Assembly (NCBI GenBank): GCA_963965975.1
Contig: OZ014414.1
Location: forward strand, 6,671,501 to 6,735,500
Length of the DNA stretch: 64,000 nucleotides
From: Xestospongia bergquistia
Taxonomy: Eukaryota > Porifera > Demospongiae > Haplosclerida > Petrosiidae
Direction of reading: 5' to 3'
Each line of letters starts with the position of its first letter. Position 1 is the first letter of the stretch. The notes beneath the pieces were generated by a model. The model worked only from the letters and a program-made list of their open reading frames with translations. It was not told the origin of the DNA and searched no databases. Shown piece after piece: positions 33,561-46,087 of the stretch. A program made the translations under genes and the position numbers.

Positions 33561-36172
33561 CCATTAGGGAGAGGATGTTATCATTCCGTAAATTAAAGTA
33601 TCCAGGCGTGTGTAGAAGGAGGTGAGGATACCACGCTCCTACAATGATCTGATGTTTATTGGTGTTTAACATATAAAACATGTCTGACACTTGGTCTTAA
33701 ATCAAACCATATCTCATTTGTTATTGTTATTTTTATAATAATAGATCCGATATTCTGTATCATCAACTGTTCTGATTACAGATGCTGATTAACAGATGAT
33801 TATGAATATATTATGACAATATCATAATTAATCTATAATACAATAATAACATGTAAAGTTGTCAAAGTCAAAATGACGACAATCAATGCATGATTGATGA
33901 AACCACATGTCACAAAATTGGCATTGTGTGCAGTCAATGTCACAACCGAATTGTTGATCATTCTCACTGAGACATATTCCACACACCTCTATGTCAATTT
34001 CTTTAAAGTCCTCAATACATTTGGCCATTTCTTCTTGGTTGGGTGTAGCTAATTGTGGTTTAACTTTGCACTTTTTCTTTGCTGAATGAAATCAAAGTTG
34101 AGTTTCACTGTGTGCATTTGGAGCTGGTCTCTTTTTTACAGTCAAATTTGTGATACTTTTACATTCAAGGGATGTTATGACTGTCAATGCAGCAATTAGG
34201 TGTTTTCTTCCAGCTTTAATTGCTTCAATATTCGTACAATCTCACAAAACCAACTCCACCTGCTTACAAGTGGAAATAGCTGTCTCTTGCATTGTTGATA
34301 TATCATCTAAATTTTCTTGGTTGTTGATTTGATGTGATAAATACTGTAGTGATGACACATCTGTGGTTTCCATTGGAGTTTCAACAATGTTTGGCAAATG
34401 ATCACATGTATTAGTACTGGTAATACCTTCAGTGCCTGTACTGTCAAACACACAAACAGAGCCTACATCATTAGACACATCATAGTGCTCAGGTGCTGAC
34501 AACAAATGACATGTATCTTCGGCACATCTGCTGGTAGTCAACTGCACAAGATTTAATTCTCCATGTGGCATCAGTGTTTGAGACAATCACATCTACTGGA
34601 TCAATTTTTTGGCTGTTCTGTGCCATTTATTAATTTTGCTTATGCAATGAGATAGTTGAAATTACTTTCTGAGTCTTCTGAAGCCTTTCAAATACTTTGT
34701 CACACAGTATTTTTAGAAGGACATGTATTAGATGATCTATTCTATGATTCTGCTTCTTGTCCATGTAGCAGACGTTTACTACATGATCAAATGATTCGAT
34801 TGTCTTGTTGGTATTTACTGATGTGGCCACTCTATAGCAAGGAGGCCAATGTTTAATCCGCTTGACATATTCTTTCTTAAAATAACCAAGAAAAGCTAAT
34901 AGGTCTTCATCTTCAGAAAGCCACGAAAGAAATTGCTAGAGTATAAGTTGAAAATCACTTTCACTTACTTCGTTGAGCAATGAGGTGTGGGTAATGTCCA
35001 TACAAATAGACTCACCACCAAACTTCATCAACATATCACACTGAAAGGATGTTTGAATACCAATTGCAAAATCATCTTTAGAAAAATCTTTTAGGTCATC
35101 ACTTTGCTCAATGCCTTATTGCTTATAGAAAAGAACAGGAGACTGCTAGTCAGTATCACTACTTTTCATGTTTTCCACCCACAAGTGAACACTACATTGA
35201 TCATTGGCATGATATTGGACTCCCTCAGTATTGTACTAGTGCTGAATATTGTGAATGTCTTGATGACTGACAAGTTCAGCACAGTTAACATTGTCACCAT
35301 GTACATTATTTCGTACAGAGTCCAAAATAGCATTAATTGGAACACCATCATGAAGCTTAGCTGCAATGATTTGCCTAGATGATTCTGGAAGATGTAATTG
35401 TGCTAACTGTCTTTTGTGCAAATGATGACTGCAAATGTCAGCATCTACTCCCCCAGATAAATGTTTCTCTGCTCTGATATAAGGTACGCAATGATTTCCA
35501 ATTTTGGAACTGCCTTTAAGTTTGAGTAATCTCTTCCCTTTACCTCTTGAGTTGAAAATACCAGAATGGTTACAATAACATTAGTAGCACAGATAATCAA
35601 GGCGTTTCTTTGGAGCAGAGTGCAATACAAAACTTGAGTTGGTACTTTTTTCAAAGTCAGCTTTCCAACTCAAAAATTCCTCCATATTAGTAAATGCCAT
35701 GTTTATCAATCTCAATTAATTCATTATGGGTTTCTCGAAAATGATTTCTTGATTCATCAGAATTTGAGAACCTACAAGTATTTATAATAGCGTTGATTGC
35801 AGTTCTAACAGTACTGTATATAATAAAGTCTCTATAAAGGTTGTACATAAAACACAGTGAGTACTTAGTTACAATCAACTATATACGTGTATATTATATA
35901 TATATATATCATGTAGGCTGACTTGTCAGTGTAATTGAAACTGATATTTGCAGAAATTCCAGAATTATGATCCATGTTCTTGTGGCAACATAAACCACTT
36001 CGTTGACTGTAAGTATTGCCACAAATATTGCAAAGATAGCTTTTCTCTTTGGTCGCATTATTCAGTACAGAATTCGATCTAGAACTGACAGCTGCCATGA
36101 GGGGTGTGTAACGTCACCTCTCGATCGCCGCCTGAATTTATTTACGGAATGATAACGTCCTCTCCCTAATGG
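33561..36172 (-). mobile_element. MULE-like DNA transposon C, about 33-bp TIRs
   Basis: The ends CCATTAGGGAGAGGATGTTA... (from 33561) and its inverted copy ending at 36172 match over about 33 bp with one difference (T/C). The adjoining AACAT/ATGTT pair extends the symmetry. The TIR core AGGAYGTTATC is shared with element B. No target-site duplication is clear. Left flank is a LINE fragment; right flank leads, 300 bp on, to LRR copy C. Confidence 0.85.
33828..36098 (-). pseudogene. MULE-type transposase of element C (internally deleted)
   Basis: Blocks on the minus strand: an N-terminal C2H2 finger (CNICGNTYSQRSGLCCHKNM, 36098-35960); a region (LHLPESSRQIIAAKLHDG, then SHQDIHNIQ, about 35240-35420); the catalytic block FAIGIQTSFQCDMLMKFGG with SICMDITHTS (about 35000-35090), the counterpart of KVICVDSTHGTN in element B; then directly a late region (ATSVNTNKTIESFDHV, KKQNHRIDHLIHVLL, 34630-34830) and a C-terminal Cys/His PHD-like finger (CTQCQFCDMWFHQSC, 33828-34028). 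The part between the first Asp and the late region is missing, and stops interrupt the rest. Non-autonomous. Confidence 0.7.
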
Positions 36173-36479
36173 TATGTTCAAATACTAAACTGGAATTCCA
36201 GACGGGATAGATAATTCCACAAAAGGGTTAAAGTAATGCCCTACACACAAACATTTAATTTTAGGCGCCTGCGCCAAGTCACCAGCTGTTAGAAACAAAA
36301 AGTGCGACGTTATATAATTAGAGAAGTAAGTGTCAAGCAAAACTGCTCTATTTTTATTGTCTACTAGTTTTGTTAGACAAATAAATTCTTATTAAAAGAA
36401 GAGAAAATAAAGTTAAGAGAAATTTAAAAAGAAAATAAAAGCGAGCGAAAAGACAGATAAAGAATAAACAACAAACTAC

Positions 36480-37272
36480 TTAGAACGTGTAGAAATCAAA
36501 TCTGTCTTTAATAACTTGATAATTGTCTAGCTTCTTATAATACTTTTTATGTTGTTTTGATAACCATAGTGTCCTTATTGTAGTATTTTTATTAAGTGAT
36601 GTATACATTGTCTTGATATCATCATTGTTCAGTGAAATATTGATGAGATATAGTTCTGTCAATGATGTAGTGATTTGTATTAGATCTGCTATTGTGCTGG
36701 TACTAACTGAAGTGATCTGATGATTACATCCAATGTCCAATGTTCAATTTAGTCAATGTTTAGTTTTTAGTAAGTCCTTCACAGATATATCAGACACCAT
36801 TATCAGTGATGTTACAGTTATAGAGATGTAGTTCTTTTAAAGTTGTTTTACTTGATAACATAGTAGATAAGTGTGTTATATCTTCATCTGAGATACCAGT
36901 AACATTTAACAACCATAACTGTTCAAGTGTTTATTAAAGACTCTATCAGTGACTTGTTTGATACCACTAGTAAATGAAGAGGACTCTAGCCATAGTGTCT
37001 TTATTGTTTACTTAGTTTTTAGTATCTCTGATAATATGGATACACACTTACTGTCCAATGAAGTGTCCTGTATATTAAGTCTCCTCACTGTACACTTATT
37101 AAGATTGTTTATAATGACTGCAGTACTTTCAGAAAATGACGAGGAGAGAAGAATACTCCATTATTTTCCTGTTTGTTGTTCTTTTATTAATTTACTTATA
37201 ATATCCTCACTATCTAGAATAATGAGTCTAACTGTATTGTCACTATCTTTCCACATAACATCTCTCCACTTA
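36480..37272 (-). pseudogene. LRR exon, copy C (broken)
   Basis: Same exon as copies A, B, D and E: N-terminal piece DSEDIISKLIKEQQ, then STAVIINNLNKCT, TSLDSKCVSILSEIL and LRR units, ending LDNYQVIKDRFDFYTF at 36480. In-frame stops follow QQTGK and ILKTK, and frameshifts lie near 36930 and 36745. The upstream acceptor region is changed. Open part: 36480-36740. Confidence 0.75.
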
Positions 37273-37806
37273 AGTTAGTATAGTATAGTACACACATAGT
37301 AATATATACTATAGCACGCTATACACAGACAAACACTAAAGAAGAAAGGAAGCCATTACTGTTGAATTTACTGAATATGGTTACACTGGCAACACATTTA
37401 TGGAGATGAAACGTACTTGCACATGTATCTAATATTATGTTTCTGAGTAACTGTTCATACTGGACACTTTGAGTTTTAATAGTCTCATCCCCAGACTACC
37501 AAGCAAAAGGTAGTCTGTTGCATTTGTTTCAAATTCTTGGTTGTAGTCATTAGTATGACATGTTAACTCCATCCAATCATATATAAATGGTCACATGACA
37601 AGTAGCTGATGGTCAATTCTCCAAAGGAGTTTGTGAGAAAAGAAGTCAGTAATAGAAAATCATGATAATTCTGAGACTGAATACTACCATTTTCGATGAT
37701 ATAGTTGTTACAATTATAAGTTTGGATATGAAATCATAAGATTAAAACCAAGCAATAATCAAATTCAAATTATAACATAATTATAACTACCTATTATGAA
37801 GTTTGT

Positions 37807-38743
37807 TCATGTCTTACTTTCATGTGACTCAAGCATAGCAATTATTACACTGAAGACTGTACTTCCAATAACTGCAACAACTGCAAAGACAGTAAAAACC
37901 AATACACAAAAAGAACTTATGGATTGATGTAGGATAAGATACATATTGTCAATCATGTCACTAAATCAATAAGTCATTATAATGATAGATCTTGCTTGCA
38001 TTTCTCTTATGTTTACATTATAGTTGTAAATATTTGCATGTATACATACTTGCCACATAAAACATATTTGGGAAATTTGCATATATGATCAAAATTCTGT
38101 TATATCAACTATTAGTGTTGTTTTCACACAAGCAAAAATTTAAAACTTTATTCTGTATACTTACAACTGATGTTGTTATTTGTTTAATATAGTCCGTATT
38201 GCACTTGTTTGAACTTGTACTTCTATCCTCGTTTTAATAAAAATAATAATTAAAATGATGATATGTTAGTGAATATATTCAGAAATCAGTAAATTATACA
38301 CTTACTCTTTAATTTCGTCACATATTTTATTCCATCCATAGCAAACCATTATTGCAGTAATTACAACAGTTATACTAGTGAACAACAGCATCAACATTTC
38401 CACAATTAAAAAGGTTTTATTTCTAAAAAGAGAGTCACTTCTTTCATTCTATTAATCTATTTTAAAACTCACCCAATAATTCTACGTACAAGTTTTACAA
38501 TAGTTATTATTATCAAAGGTTCTAAACCTAGAGCAGCAAGGACTTCACCGAAAATGGATAAAACACAATAGGGACTGCTACTGTTGTTAGATGTAGACCA
38601 GCACACCTGGTCGTAGCGAAACTGATCATCATTAAAACGTCTGTATCCATCGCCAAAAAGGACTACAGCAATTACCAAAAAATAATGCTCAAAATGTGTA
38701 TTACTACAGCGACTCTCTTCAAATGTTTATGAATTTGAGACAT
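37807..38743 (-). CDS. Uncharacterised four-membrane-span protein, four exons
   Basis: Minus-strand exons 38743-38473, 38422-38306, 38222-38165, 37960-37807 with GT-AG sites. Predicted topology: segment 1 after KHLKRVAVVIHILS; a loop with two cysteines (YDQVCW, SSSPYC); segment 2 (PLIIITIV); segment 3 (EMLMLLFTSITVVITAIMV); a loop with ICDEIK and NKCNTDYIKQ; segment 4 (FCVLVFTVFAVVAVIGSTVF); short tail ending SHESKT. The layout recalls claudin/tetraspan-like proteins but no family motif is certain. Two frame problems: in exon 1 the ATG frame and the open frame differ by one T in a run of six (about 38679-38684), and exon 3 to exon 4 phases disagree by one base. It may be an assembly artefact or a young pseudogene. 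Confidence 0.5.
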
Positions 38744-39177
38744 TGAGATCGTCGGTAAGCTCTACTCTAATGCCTGTTGTCTGTTTACCGTAATAGTGAT
38801 ATCGCTATCGACAGCGTCTTTATATTGAAAAGACGTGCCGGAAGTCATGGGGGGGGGGGGAATTACCGTTGCTAGGTTATTAATATTTGTAAAATAAATA
38901 CTACCATAACACTAACTTTCCATTAGGTCCAGGGCTTTTAGTATAATAACTGCTCGAGGCTTTTCCTCAGTAGAATCGCCATTACTATAACCTGTCTAAT
39001 TTCATTTTATATGTACTTTGTTGAAAATGTTCATTCCAATCATATCTCCAAAATTTGTTACCATAGACTTTAGACAGATATGGTTTCCTTTCTTCTTCAG
39101 TGTATTGTCTGTGTATTGTACTGTAATAAGATATATGTTGCTATATGCGTACTATGTTATATACTAACTAAGTTTTA

Positions 39178-39460
39178 TTACAAGAGACACTGGAAGTGTT
39201 GAGTAGAGTGAATGTGACAATATATTTAGTCTCATTAGACAAGTGTCATATATGCAAAGATGTAATGACCAAATTAATCAAAGAACAACAAAGAAGAATA
39301 GAATGAATACTCGTCTCTTCTCATCATTTCCTTCAAGTACTGCAGTTGTCATAAGCAACCTTAATAATTGTGTATACAGTGTGGAGACTTGAGATATATG
39401 ACACTCCATTGAGCAGTAAGTGTATATCCATATTGTCAGATATACTTAAATCTAACAACT
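39178..39460 (+). pseudogene. LRR exon fragment, copy F (plus strand)
   Basis: Starts like the 5' end of the other copies (GAGACACTGGAAGTGTT). It continues with homologues of KLIKEQQ, of SSPSSTAVVISNLNN (frameshifted) and of YDTPLSSKCISILSDILKSN. It is the only copy on the plus strand and lacks the LRR units proper. Multiple breaks. Confidence 0.65.
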
Positions 39461-39751
39461 ACAACTGGAAAGAAATAGCAAACTTTAATTCTAAAGTTCC
39501 TAAAACTTTTCTTGAAAATTTGTAGCACTGAAAAATCTTGTTATTCATTGTCATTTGTAATCTATACTAACAGGCTAACATTGTCGTGTGTACCTGTTTT
39601 TCTACACCCTGTGATCCATGAAAAAGTTTCAACAGATCTCCATTTGCTGACTGAAAAGGAAAGCAGGAATGTGCCGACAAAGGGCGCAAGTCTTTAACAA
39701 CTTCTGGTAGATGCAACAAACCATGTACATTAGATGACATGTGAGTCTCAC

Positions 39752-41128
39752 CTACTTGTATAATAGTATTAATGTTGTGAAAAAAATACTTACTATAGAG
39801 GGGAGTGAATAGGAAGCAGTAGCTTTGAGTGAATTTAAGCTTTCATCCAAATCACTCTTGCTCACTTGATCCTTTAGGAGAAGGTACACACCTTCTACCA
39901 AGAGAAGGTGATGATGATAGTAAACACCAGGTAGAATGCCACGTAAAACCACAGGTGAATAATGTAGTAACCACAAATGAAGTTCATGTGCTAAATTCCT
40001 ATAATAATATGACAAAATTGCATTTTATTGCTATACCTTTCCAATACTTTCGTGTTTGAATATTACGAGGCGTCCTTTTTACTTCAGATGGTGGTTTCAG
40101 GATGCAGAGACAGCGATCCAGTTCAGATAGTTTGTTACCAATGTACCAAAGTTGTTTGTGATGCTTTGAATCTAGCCATAATTTTAGTAGTTGTCTGCAA
40201 ACTCCCAGTAGTACAAGATGCAGATAATCTACTGTAGTGGCCTGAATAAGGCCAAAACGAGGTATATTACTGAGAGCTAGGATGGACCTTATACACCACA
40301 TGTCTAAACAGTAAAATTACAAGGATGACAAAGTGTACAATGATACATACATCTGTACAATCACGGCTAATTGCCTTTGCTGCACTTTCACATGTTTCCT
40401 TCTGAATTCGTACAGGGCCACAAGGGTCAGACTCAATGTATGGATAAACCTGCACAGTACTTCCTTCACAACGTCTTCTGCATCCTATAATTAATTGTAA
40501 AACACAAGGAATAAGTCTAGTAAACCATTTTGCTGCCATCTACTGCATCCCCAATACCAATTATATTGCACAAAGTTCAAGACCATATATAGCCTTTGCT
40601 GGTAGATCAGATGAGAAGCATAACAAAAATGCTTTACATAAGAGAGTGTCTATTCCAGGAAGAGAGATCACAAAACCTATAATATGACTTTGAAGGGTTT
40701 AGATGTACATATAAGTTTACCATCATTTGACAATTCGGTTGTTTCATCAGTCATGGGCTTTAAAATGAGTGTCATGTCAGGCGTTACAGATCAAAGCCAT
40801 AGACCTGCAAAAATTTGATTTTTCTTTGCAACTCTGCAGTATTATATAAATGTATATACACACCTTATTAAATGAACCTTTGATACACAGGAAATTCATT
40901 CACAATCAAGTCAAGAGGCCATAACAAGTACTTTGATGACTGGAACACCGGAATTCCATTAGTATTGAAGGTAACTGTTACATAGCTAATTCCTTGTAAG
41001 ATACTTTCACTGGCAAGGTTTCTGTACAGTTCTCCATCATATATATCTGAATAATTGTCCTCTCTTCGAATATCAGAACTCTTCACAAATTTGTAATTAC
41101 TTCCACCTACATGAACAAACATAAACAT
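39752..41128 (-). pseudogene. EnSpm/CACTA-like (tnp2-type) transposase remnant
   Basis: Minus-strand pieces in order: DIYDGELYRNLASESIL and TFNTNGIPVFQSSKYLLWPL (40868-41128); IGIGDAVDGSKMV near 40540-40560; CGPVRIQKETCESAAKA (40267-40539); VDYLHLVLLGVCRQLLKLWL with KPPSEVKRTPRNIQTRKYWK (39999-40301); and LHYSPVVLRGILPG with LLVEGVYLLLKD (39752-40015). I recall this order (DGEVYRELxxEN, TFNTDGVPVFKSSK, VDYMHCVLLGV, RTPR..RKYWKA, SLPVLRGILP) from animal EnSpm-type transposases. Introns or frame changes separate the blocks, and the gene lacks a complete N-terminus. No CACTA termini located. Confidence 0.7.
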
Positions 41129-42440
41129 GAACTTATGATGTTCTGCGACATACGTACCAAAATGAGCCTCAACTGTTCTTCAACTGTCCAGGAACCAATA
41201 GTGTCACAAAAGAGAATAGATCATGCAACTAGCATTGACCAAACATAACTTTTGTGAATGAAGATATGCTTCATAGTAAGATAACCATATTCGTGATTTC
41301 ACAAGTTCTTAATTTTCCAAAGACTTAAGCAAGTAATTGTAATGCTGTATTCACTTTTGAATGGAAATTGCATGCTATGACCTAGTCATGCATGGGCAGT
41401 CCCTCCTTAAATGAATGGTATGTTCTAGTGCATTAGTATTGATTGTCTTGTTCAAAGTATCACTGCAAATCAGATAATATTTAAGGATCTGATAAGTAGG
41501 AGATGGACCATCTGATGACTGATGGTGTAGCAATCAGAAACAAATGGTGATTTGAAAGAGCCCTGTTGTCACTATTGTCCAACAATGCAATCATCATGAA
41601 TAACTTAGTTGTCATGAAGTTGTTTGTCAAGAAATTTGTTGCAATCATTATTTTGTAAATTAATGATAAATATTACAAGACTAACATAATTATAAGTTAG
41701 AATAATTAAATGTAGTATTGGTAATACAACAACAAGAACTATAGTGACAATTACCTCTCTCATTACGAGTTTGTACAGCTACAAGATCAAAGTTGATCTT
41801 GTAACTGAGTTAAAGCAGTTCAAAGCCATTTGCCCGGGTAACAGACACACACCTGGGATATCTATTCCTATAATAAGAGTGACACATAAATCATTAGTAA
41901 AGTAATAAAATGCACTAAAGTAAAAAAACCTAAAGTCCTTAACCACTTATCCAGAGACTTTCTTTATTCTCCTCAAGTGACGTATTCTCACGTGATGCAC
42001 AAGATGATATAGTTCATTTGCCTACTATTCTCTCCATAGCAACAGAGGTAACGTAACCAATTCATCCTATCTCATCTCTTTCTAATTTGTATGACATCTC
42101 TTTTTATTGGCTATCTAGAGCTAACAAAATAACAATATATACTTACTATAAAAGAGATTTAACTAATATTCCACAAATCATTGCCACAAACACTGATAAT
42201 GTCACTGTTATTTAGTCTCTCACATAATATATTATATTATATTGACACACACGCATACATACTGTATAATATATTATGTCATTTTAGTCAGTTTATTAAA
42301 TTAAATGTAAATCATATATATATATATATATATATGATCTTATTAATGTGAGGTATTTCTATTAGTCTAATACTGTTTGCCTACTTTTTACAATTTAATG
42401 TACATCATCTACTTTATTATGTTTTAATGTAAGATTATAT
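41129..42440. other. No gene recognised
   Basis: Spacer. It holds a short perfect hairpin (TACAAGATCAA, AG, TTGATCTTGTA) at about 41779-41802 and a (TA)n run at about 42313-42336. Confidence 0.5.
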
Positions 42441-42456
42441 TTTATGAAATAATTAA

Positions 42457-43020
42457 TTATATATTGGATATATAGATTGGATGTTGATCTTGTCCGATAT
42501 GAAGTCCAGACTCACAATAATAATCAGTAATGTACCCACTCTGGTACATATGTATTATTACTGTCACTATTACATGGACAGAGATAGGGAGGTTCGTTAT
42601 TTCCCACGGCCTCATGCACACCACAAGCATAAGTCCAGATATGTTAACAAGGATTGCTGCCATAAGTAATGATAACCCCATCAACATATGTGTTACAGTT
42701 TTCAATGTTGGAAATAGCATTTGAACTATGCAAAGGTGGAAATCCATCTGGTGTACAAAGTTGATAGCCACTTATTTGACCACAGACTTCATTGTAATGA
42801 ATGCAATGAGCAGAGTAAACTATAGATGAAGACATAGGTCGATCACAAACTCCATGATCTATGTTGTTAAACAGTCGCAGTGTTAGTCCAGGAGGACAAG
42901 TAGCATTAGGTTCACTCATTTTGAGGTAGCCTACTCTCATCTAGCCTCTGTGGTCATCACAGTAACTACCTTCCATACCACACTAGATAGATACAAGAGA
43001 ACAATTAGAACCTTCCATGG
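42457..43020 (-). pseudogene. Fibrinogen-like copy (broken)
   Basis: Minus-strand homologue of the 52195 gene: remnants of GSLISVYCDMEG with stops (about 42980-43020), then an open part MRVGYLKMSEPNATCPPG through ENCNTYVDGVIITYGSNPC (42644-42940). A TAA then replaces the next Lys codon, HIWTYACGVHEAVG follows in the same frame, and after EWVHY the frame shifts to YYCESGLHIGQDQ. The N-terminal third and the C-terminal end are missing. Nearest relative is the copy at 57900-58560, and the flank to about 43478 is shared too. Confidence 0.85.
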
Positions 43021-44258
43021 TGTGATAACCTGATTTGGGTGAAACATTTTGTTTGAAGAGGTCTGAACAACTTAAAGGGAACTTTTAACAAGAGGAAGGA
43101 AATCGGTTGGGACAGAGAATAAATCTTACAACATTGTTCTCTCTTGTTTTGAACTTCTTTCCATTGCTACTAGGAATACAACAGTATTGTTCATATAAGT
43201 TACAAAGGAGATGGAGTTAGTAGACCAGCCATTCTAGATGACCCTTTGTAAGTACTGACAGCTACTTGTAGCCAAAAGAAGAAAATCATAATATTTATCA
43301 TTCACTTTACACTCAGTTCACAAGTGATAGTTCTCACTTCATAAATTTGCCAGATCTTTAATTAGTTTGTTCTAAATTTGGTTATACATACTGATTGTTT
43401 ACTCTATATTTTATTGTAAGTTCATATTATTATCAGCTCTGTCATATAAATAGATTGTTGTCATTACTAAATGATTGTTATTTCAAACTGTTGTCTTTAA
43501 TAAATTAAAGCTAAAAAGTTGTTTGCAGAAGTAATATTGTTTACATTAATAATAATAATAAATGCCTAATAAATTATCTTATATATATACACCCTATTTT
43601 AAATGCACAGCTCATACAAAAGCCATAAAGCTTGTGAAATTAGCAATAAATATAAAATAGATTATGGCATGTAATATACTATAATTGTATTAGGCACGTG
43701 TTGTCGTTGATGATCAAAGCAAATTATTTCCAACAAACATGTTTTTGATTGGGAACAACATGAAACTAGCAATGCAATATCCTTTTAGGTAATCTAAATA
43801 TGTACGTTAATATATGTTGTTTTTTTTATGAGAGCTTATTAACTATATTTTGAACAAACAATAAAGCAAAGAATAAACATTAACCAACTTTAAATTATTA
43901 CAAAGTGTTAAATAACTACATAAAACATAGCTCTACAGCCATTATAGATGTTATGTCAGTCTTGTCTTATCTCCAACAAGACATTCTATTACACTATATT
44001 CTGGAGAGTCAATACCATACCTAGGACTCAATTTTAGTTTGTTGTGTCCACTGATACTAATCAAACTATAGCTATTTATGACATTATAGTTGGAAGAGCC
44101 TGTATATAGCCTCGCAAAATGAGAGAAATGAGCACAGAATGTTACTTGAAATTAAGAGTATAATCTTATTGCATATATTGTAATCGCTATTGTGTTACCT
44201 CTCTGTCAAAGCAGAAATTTGTCTCCCTCTAGACAGGTTGTATTAAATTGATATTATA
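43021..44258. other. No gene recognised
   Basis: 43021-43478 is duplicated at 58560-58981. The remainder is AT-rich with no supported open frame. Confidence 0.55.
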
Positions 44259-46087
44259 CAGTTGTAATTAGACATTATAAGGTTTAATTATTTTAGTAAT
44301 TATATAAATTGTGCATTTAACAACTCAAATATAGTTTATATACTAAGGTAAATGCCTTTACTGAATTAACTAACCTTATCCCTTTGTCAGCTTAATAATT
44401 CTAATATAATACAAACTTGCAGGCAAGTGGCTGAACTCGCTTTCAGCCTCCATTTTGGATTTCCATCTATAAAAATTAATGTTTACTTTGACTTGAAGCC
44501 TTATCCGAGTAGCTCATAATTGCTATTGAAGATGAAGCTATATGTATCTTAGAGTAACTGCATTACAAACTGAAGTTTGGAAGTTATTCTTCATCGGAAA
44601 AGATTAGAAGTGACGGATGATAGGATTGAAGTGGATGTGAGGATGATTGAAGAAAGTATACTGCAAAAAAATAGGACTAAAAATTATTATAATCCATTTT
44701 GTAAAGGAGGATTATTTTTGAGGTGCTACATAAGTGTTATTAGCTTACCTTTATACAAAAGCATTTGTTATTTTTACCAGTGGAAAAATAACATTTAGTT
44801 AATGGTGTGATTTTAAAAGTAACAATGCTGAAATGGCAGAAAGCCCATAGACTACAATCCATAAACTGTAATCCCAATACTGTAAACTTTAAACATTTAG
44901 CTCTAACAGGTTAACCTTAATCTAAGCTCCGTTTCTGCCATTTCCACTATATTTCTGTCTTTCTACTGCTATCTCATGATTATAGGGGTCTGAATAGTCT
45001 CATAAGAGAACTGGAATAAAGGTCTTTCTACTGCTATCTCATGATGATGAACATAAAGCCATATGTTATAAATGGGGAGGGATATTATAACTATGAACAC
45101 CATTGTTTGTAAATTTTTGTAATCAATAGTGATTAATAATATTAAAAAAAGAATAGGTTTGAACTCTGTTACCAGAACATACAATTAATTTGAATATCAA
45201 TCAAGGAACTGTTAATCATGCATTCACTGTTCAATGAGACTAGTATCTACAATTCGCAAGTTTTTATAAGCTAAGTTTTATTCATAAAAAATAAGTCAAA
45301 CTGCTAGTTTCAAGCAAATTTTGCTCTATTTTTATCGTCTACTATTTTTTTAGGGGAAAAATTGTTAGTAAAAGAGGAAAAAATTATGTGATGAGAAATT
45401 TAAACAGAAAATAAAAGTAAGTGAGAAGACAGATTAAGAATAAACTTACTATTATATGAACACAAGTCTGTCTTTAATAACTTGATAACTATCTAACTTC
45501 TTACAATACTCTTCGTCTTGTTTTGATAAGTGTATTTCCCTTATTGTAGTATTTTTATTAAGTGATGCACATATTGTCGTGATATCATAATCGTTCAGTG
45601 AAGTATTGTTAAGATATAGTGTTTTCAGTGATGTAGTTGTTTGTATTAGATCTGCAATTGTACTGGTACTAACTGAAGTGATCTGATGATTATCTCCGAT
45701 GTTCAGTGTAGTCAACGTTTCATTTTTAGTAAGTTCTTCACAGATATATATTTAACTCCATTATCAGTGATATTACAGTTAATGAGTTCTAGTTCTTTTA
45801 AAGTTGTATTACTTGATAACATAGTAGATAAGTGAGTCATATCTTCATCTGTGATATCAGTAACATCATACAACACGAACTCTTTATGTGTTTTATCATT
45901 AAAGAGACTATCACTGACTTGTTTGATACCACCAGTAAGTGAAGAGGACCACAGCACTAGTCTCTTTATTGTTTCATTAGATTTTAGTATCTCTGATAAT
46001 ATGGATACACACTTACTGTCCAATGAAGTGTCCCATATATAAAGAGTCCTCACTGTACACTTACTAAGATTGTTTATAATAACTGCA
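44259..46087. repeat. Segmental duplication, copy 2 (partner 1-1790)
   Basis: Collinear with 1-1790. At about 46087 the LRR exon is cut and sequence switches to a block found also at 13618, so this edge is a recombination or insertion joint. Confidence 0.85.
45452..46087 (-). pseudogene. LRR exon, copy D (broken, 5'-truncated)
   Basis: LRR units LSSNTTLKELELINCNIT, LTTLNIGDNHQITS and SLKTLYLNNTSLNDYDI, ending SYQVIKDRLVFI at 45452. It has the fewest lesions: one 2-base (TA) insertion within a TA run near 45745 shifts the frame between the two open parts (45712-46053 and 45452-45715). Its 5' part is removed at the 46087 joint. Confidence 0.85.

Noticed and set aside
35104-35382. Open frames on the plus strand inside element C
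   Set aside because: They are shadows of the minus-strand transposase blocks.
38848-38862. Run of ten G near the four-span gene
   Set aside because: A lone homopolymer in the 5' flank; could be structural or an assembly artefact, no further support.
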